DNA of 5,180 bases from Nitrospinota bacterium (GTDB taxonomy: Bacteria; UBA8248): NCBI GenBank assembly GCA_029937135.1, contig JAPYQX010000219.1, positions 1-5,180 of the forward strand, in the 5' to 3' direction. The notes beneath the pieces were generated by a model. The model was not told the origin of the DNA and did no database searches. It saw only the letters and a list, made by a program, of their open reading frames with translations. Below are positions 4,687 through 5,180 of the stretch, in pieces. Positions within the stretch are counted from its first letter, which is position 1, and every line of letters starts with the position of its first letter. Made by a program: the position numbers and the translations under genes.

Positions 4687-5180
4687 TTGCCCCCATTTCC
4701 GAGCGTCTCAGCCCACCTTTTCGCGTATGAACCCCTGACTTTCGGCCACCTCCGGGCGGTGTCCGAGGCCGGATATTCCCGGGTTGAGCTCTGGGCCATG
4801 ATTCCGAACCTCCCCTATGACGACCCCGATGCGGTGTCGCTGGTGGGGCGCTGGCTGGAAGAGCTCTCTCTTGAGCCGGTGAGCTTCCACGCCCCGTTTT
4901 ACGACGACCTGGCCCAGGCCCGCGCCGGGAAATGGCTCTCCCTCGCCGATATGGACCCAGAGCGGCGCCTCGTAGCCATCAATCAGACCCTTGCCTCGAT
5001 GATCGCCATGGGCGGCCTCGGGGCGCGGATCGCCATCCTCCACCCCTCCGCCCCCGGGGCGGCCGGCGCCGCTGACCACCCCGACGCCTTTCGCCAGAGC
5101 ATCGAACGCCTCATCCCCGCCGCCGAGCATCTGGACATGACCCTCGCCATCGAAAACATCCCGTCTCCGCTCGGGGGGGC
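4687..5180 (+). CDS. Xylose-isomerase-like TIM-barrel protein (sugar phosphate isomerase/epimerase, AP endonuclease 2 family), N-terminal part
   Basis: 164 complete codons before the right edge; the family is usually about 250-300 residues. The frame stays open and shows regularly spaced barrel strands: GYSRVELW (29-36), VSFHAPF (65-71), ARIAILHPS (113-121) and LAIENIP (153-159). His119 and Glu156 sit where the family places metal-binding residues. Members act in the cytoplasm as metal-dependent isomerases, epimerases or related enzymes on sugars, inositols and hydroxy acids; a minority are DNA-repair endonucleases. No ATG lies near the beginning, and the first in-frame one (codon 38) falls after strand one. 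TTG at 4687 with AAGGA at 4676-4680 and a 6-nt spacer is therefore the likely start. A perfect -10 box lies upstream. It is transcribed away from the GntR gene, which might control both through the shared region. Substrate is unknown. Confidence 0.88.
   Translation, partial: MPPFPSVSAHLFAYEPLTFGHLRAVSEAGYSRVELWAMIPNLPYDDPDAVSLVGRWLEELSLEPVSFHAPFYDDLAQARAGKWLSLADMDPERRLVAINQTLASMIAMGGLGARIAILHPSAPGAAGAADHPDAFRQSIERLIPAAEHLDMTLAIENIPSPLGG

Noticed and set aside
4341..4799. 152-codon minus-strand frame across the divergent intergenic region
   Set aside because: It covers two predicted promoters and an operator, overlaps the beginning of the isomerase-like gene antisense, and its translation (Arg-rich, no motif) resembles no protein family.

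Overview
The window looks like part of a GC-rich bacterial chromosome. Intergenic regions are short, Shine-Dalgarno (SD) sequences are strong, and TTG is used as a start codon twice. The gene types suggest a metabolically versatile, probably uncultured Gram-negative bacterium, but nothing here fixes a genus. I see no rRNA, tRNA, CRISPR array, insertion sequence or phage gene.

From left to right: (1) 1-507, minus strand, is the N-terminal half of a zinc-dependent medium-chain alcohol dehydrogenase, cut by the left edge. It has its own candidate promoter at 556-584. (2) 628-665 is an intrinsic terminator for minus-strand transcription. (3) 692-1909, minus, is a DRE-TIM (HMGL-like) acyltransferase or lyase. 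(4) 1999-3339, minus, is an M24 'pita-bread' metallohydrolase resembling the DddP/ectoine-hydrolase side of the family. (5) 3461-4279, minus, is a FadR-type GntR regulator with a TTG start. (6) 4280-4686 is a 407-bp regulatory region. It holds a perfect FadR-family operator, TGGTCTGACCA, directly after the regulator's predicted -10 box, a 24-bp tandem repeat in the regulator's leader, and a promoter facing right. (7) 4687-5180, plus, is the N-terminal part of a xylose-isomerase-like TIM-barrel protein, also with a TTG start and cut by the right edge.

Regulator, M24 hydrolase and DRE-TIM enzyme point the same way, with gaps of 121 and 89 bp, and end at one terminator. They look like one self-regulated metabolic unit. 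A plausible reading is that an acid metabolite relieves the regulator, the M24 enzyme breaks a C-N (or C-S) bond, and the DRE-TIM enzyme forms or breaks a C-C bond in a 2-oxo or hydroxy acid. The flanking dehydrogenase and isomerase-like protein could serve the same pathway but have their own promoters. The substrate cannot be read from the sequence. Both enzymes depart from textbook active sites: the M24 enzyme has Tyr in place of the second His, and the DRE-TIM enzyme lacks the two C-terminal His seen in isopropylmalate and homocitrate synthases. That makes the pair the best candidate here for undescribed biochemistry.
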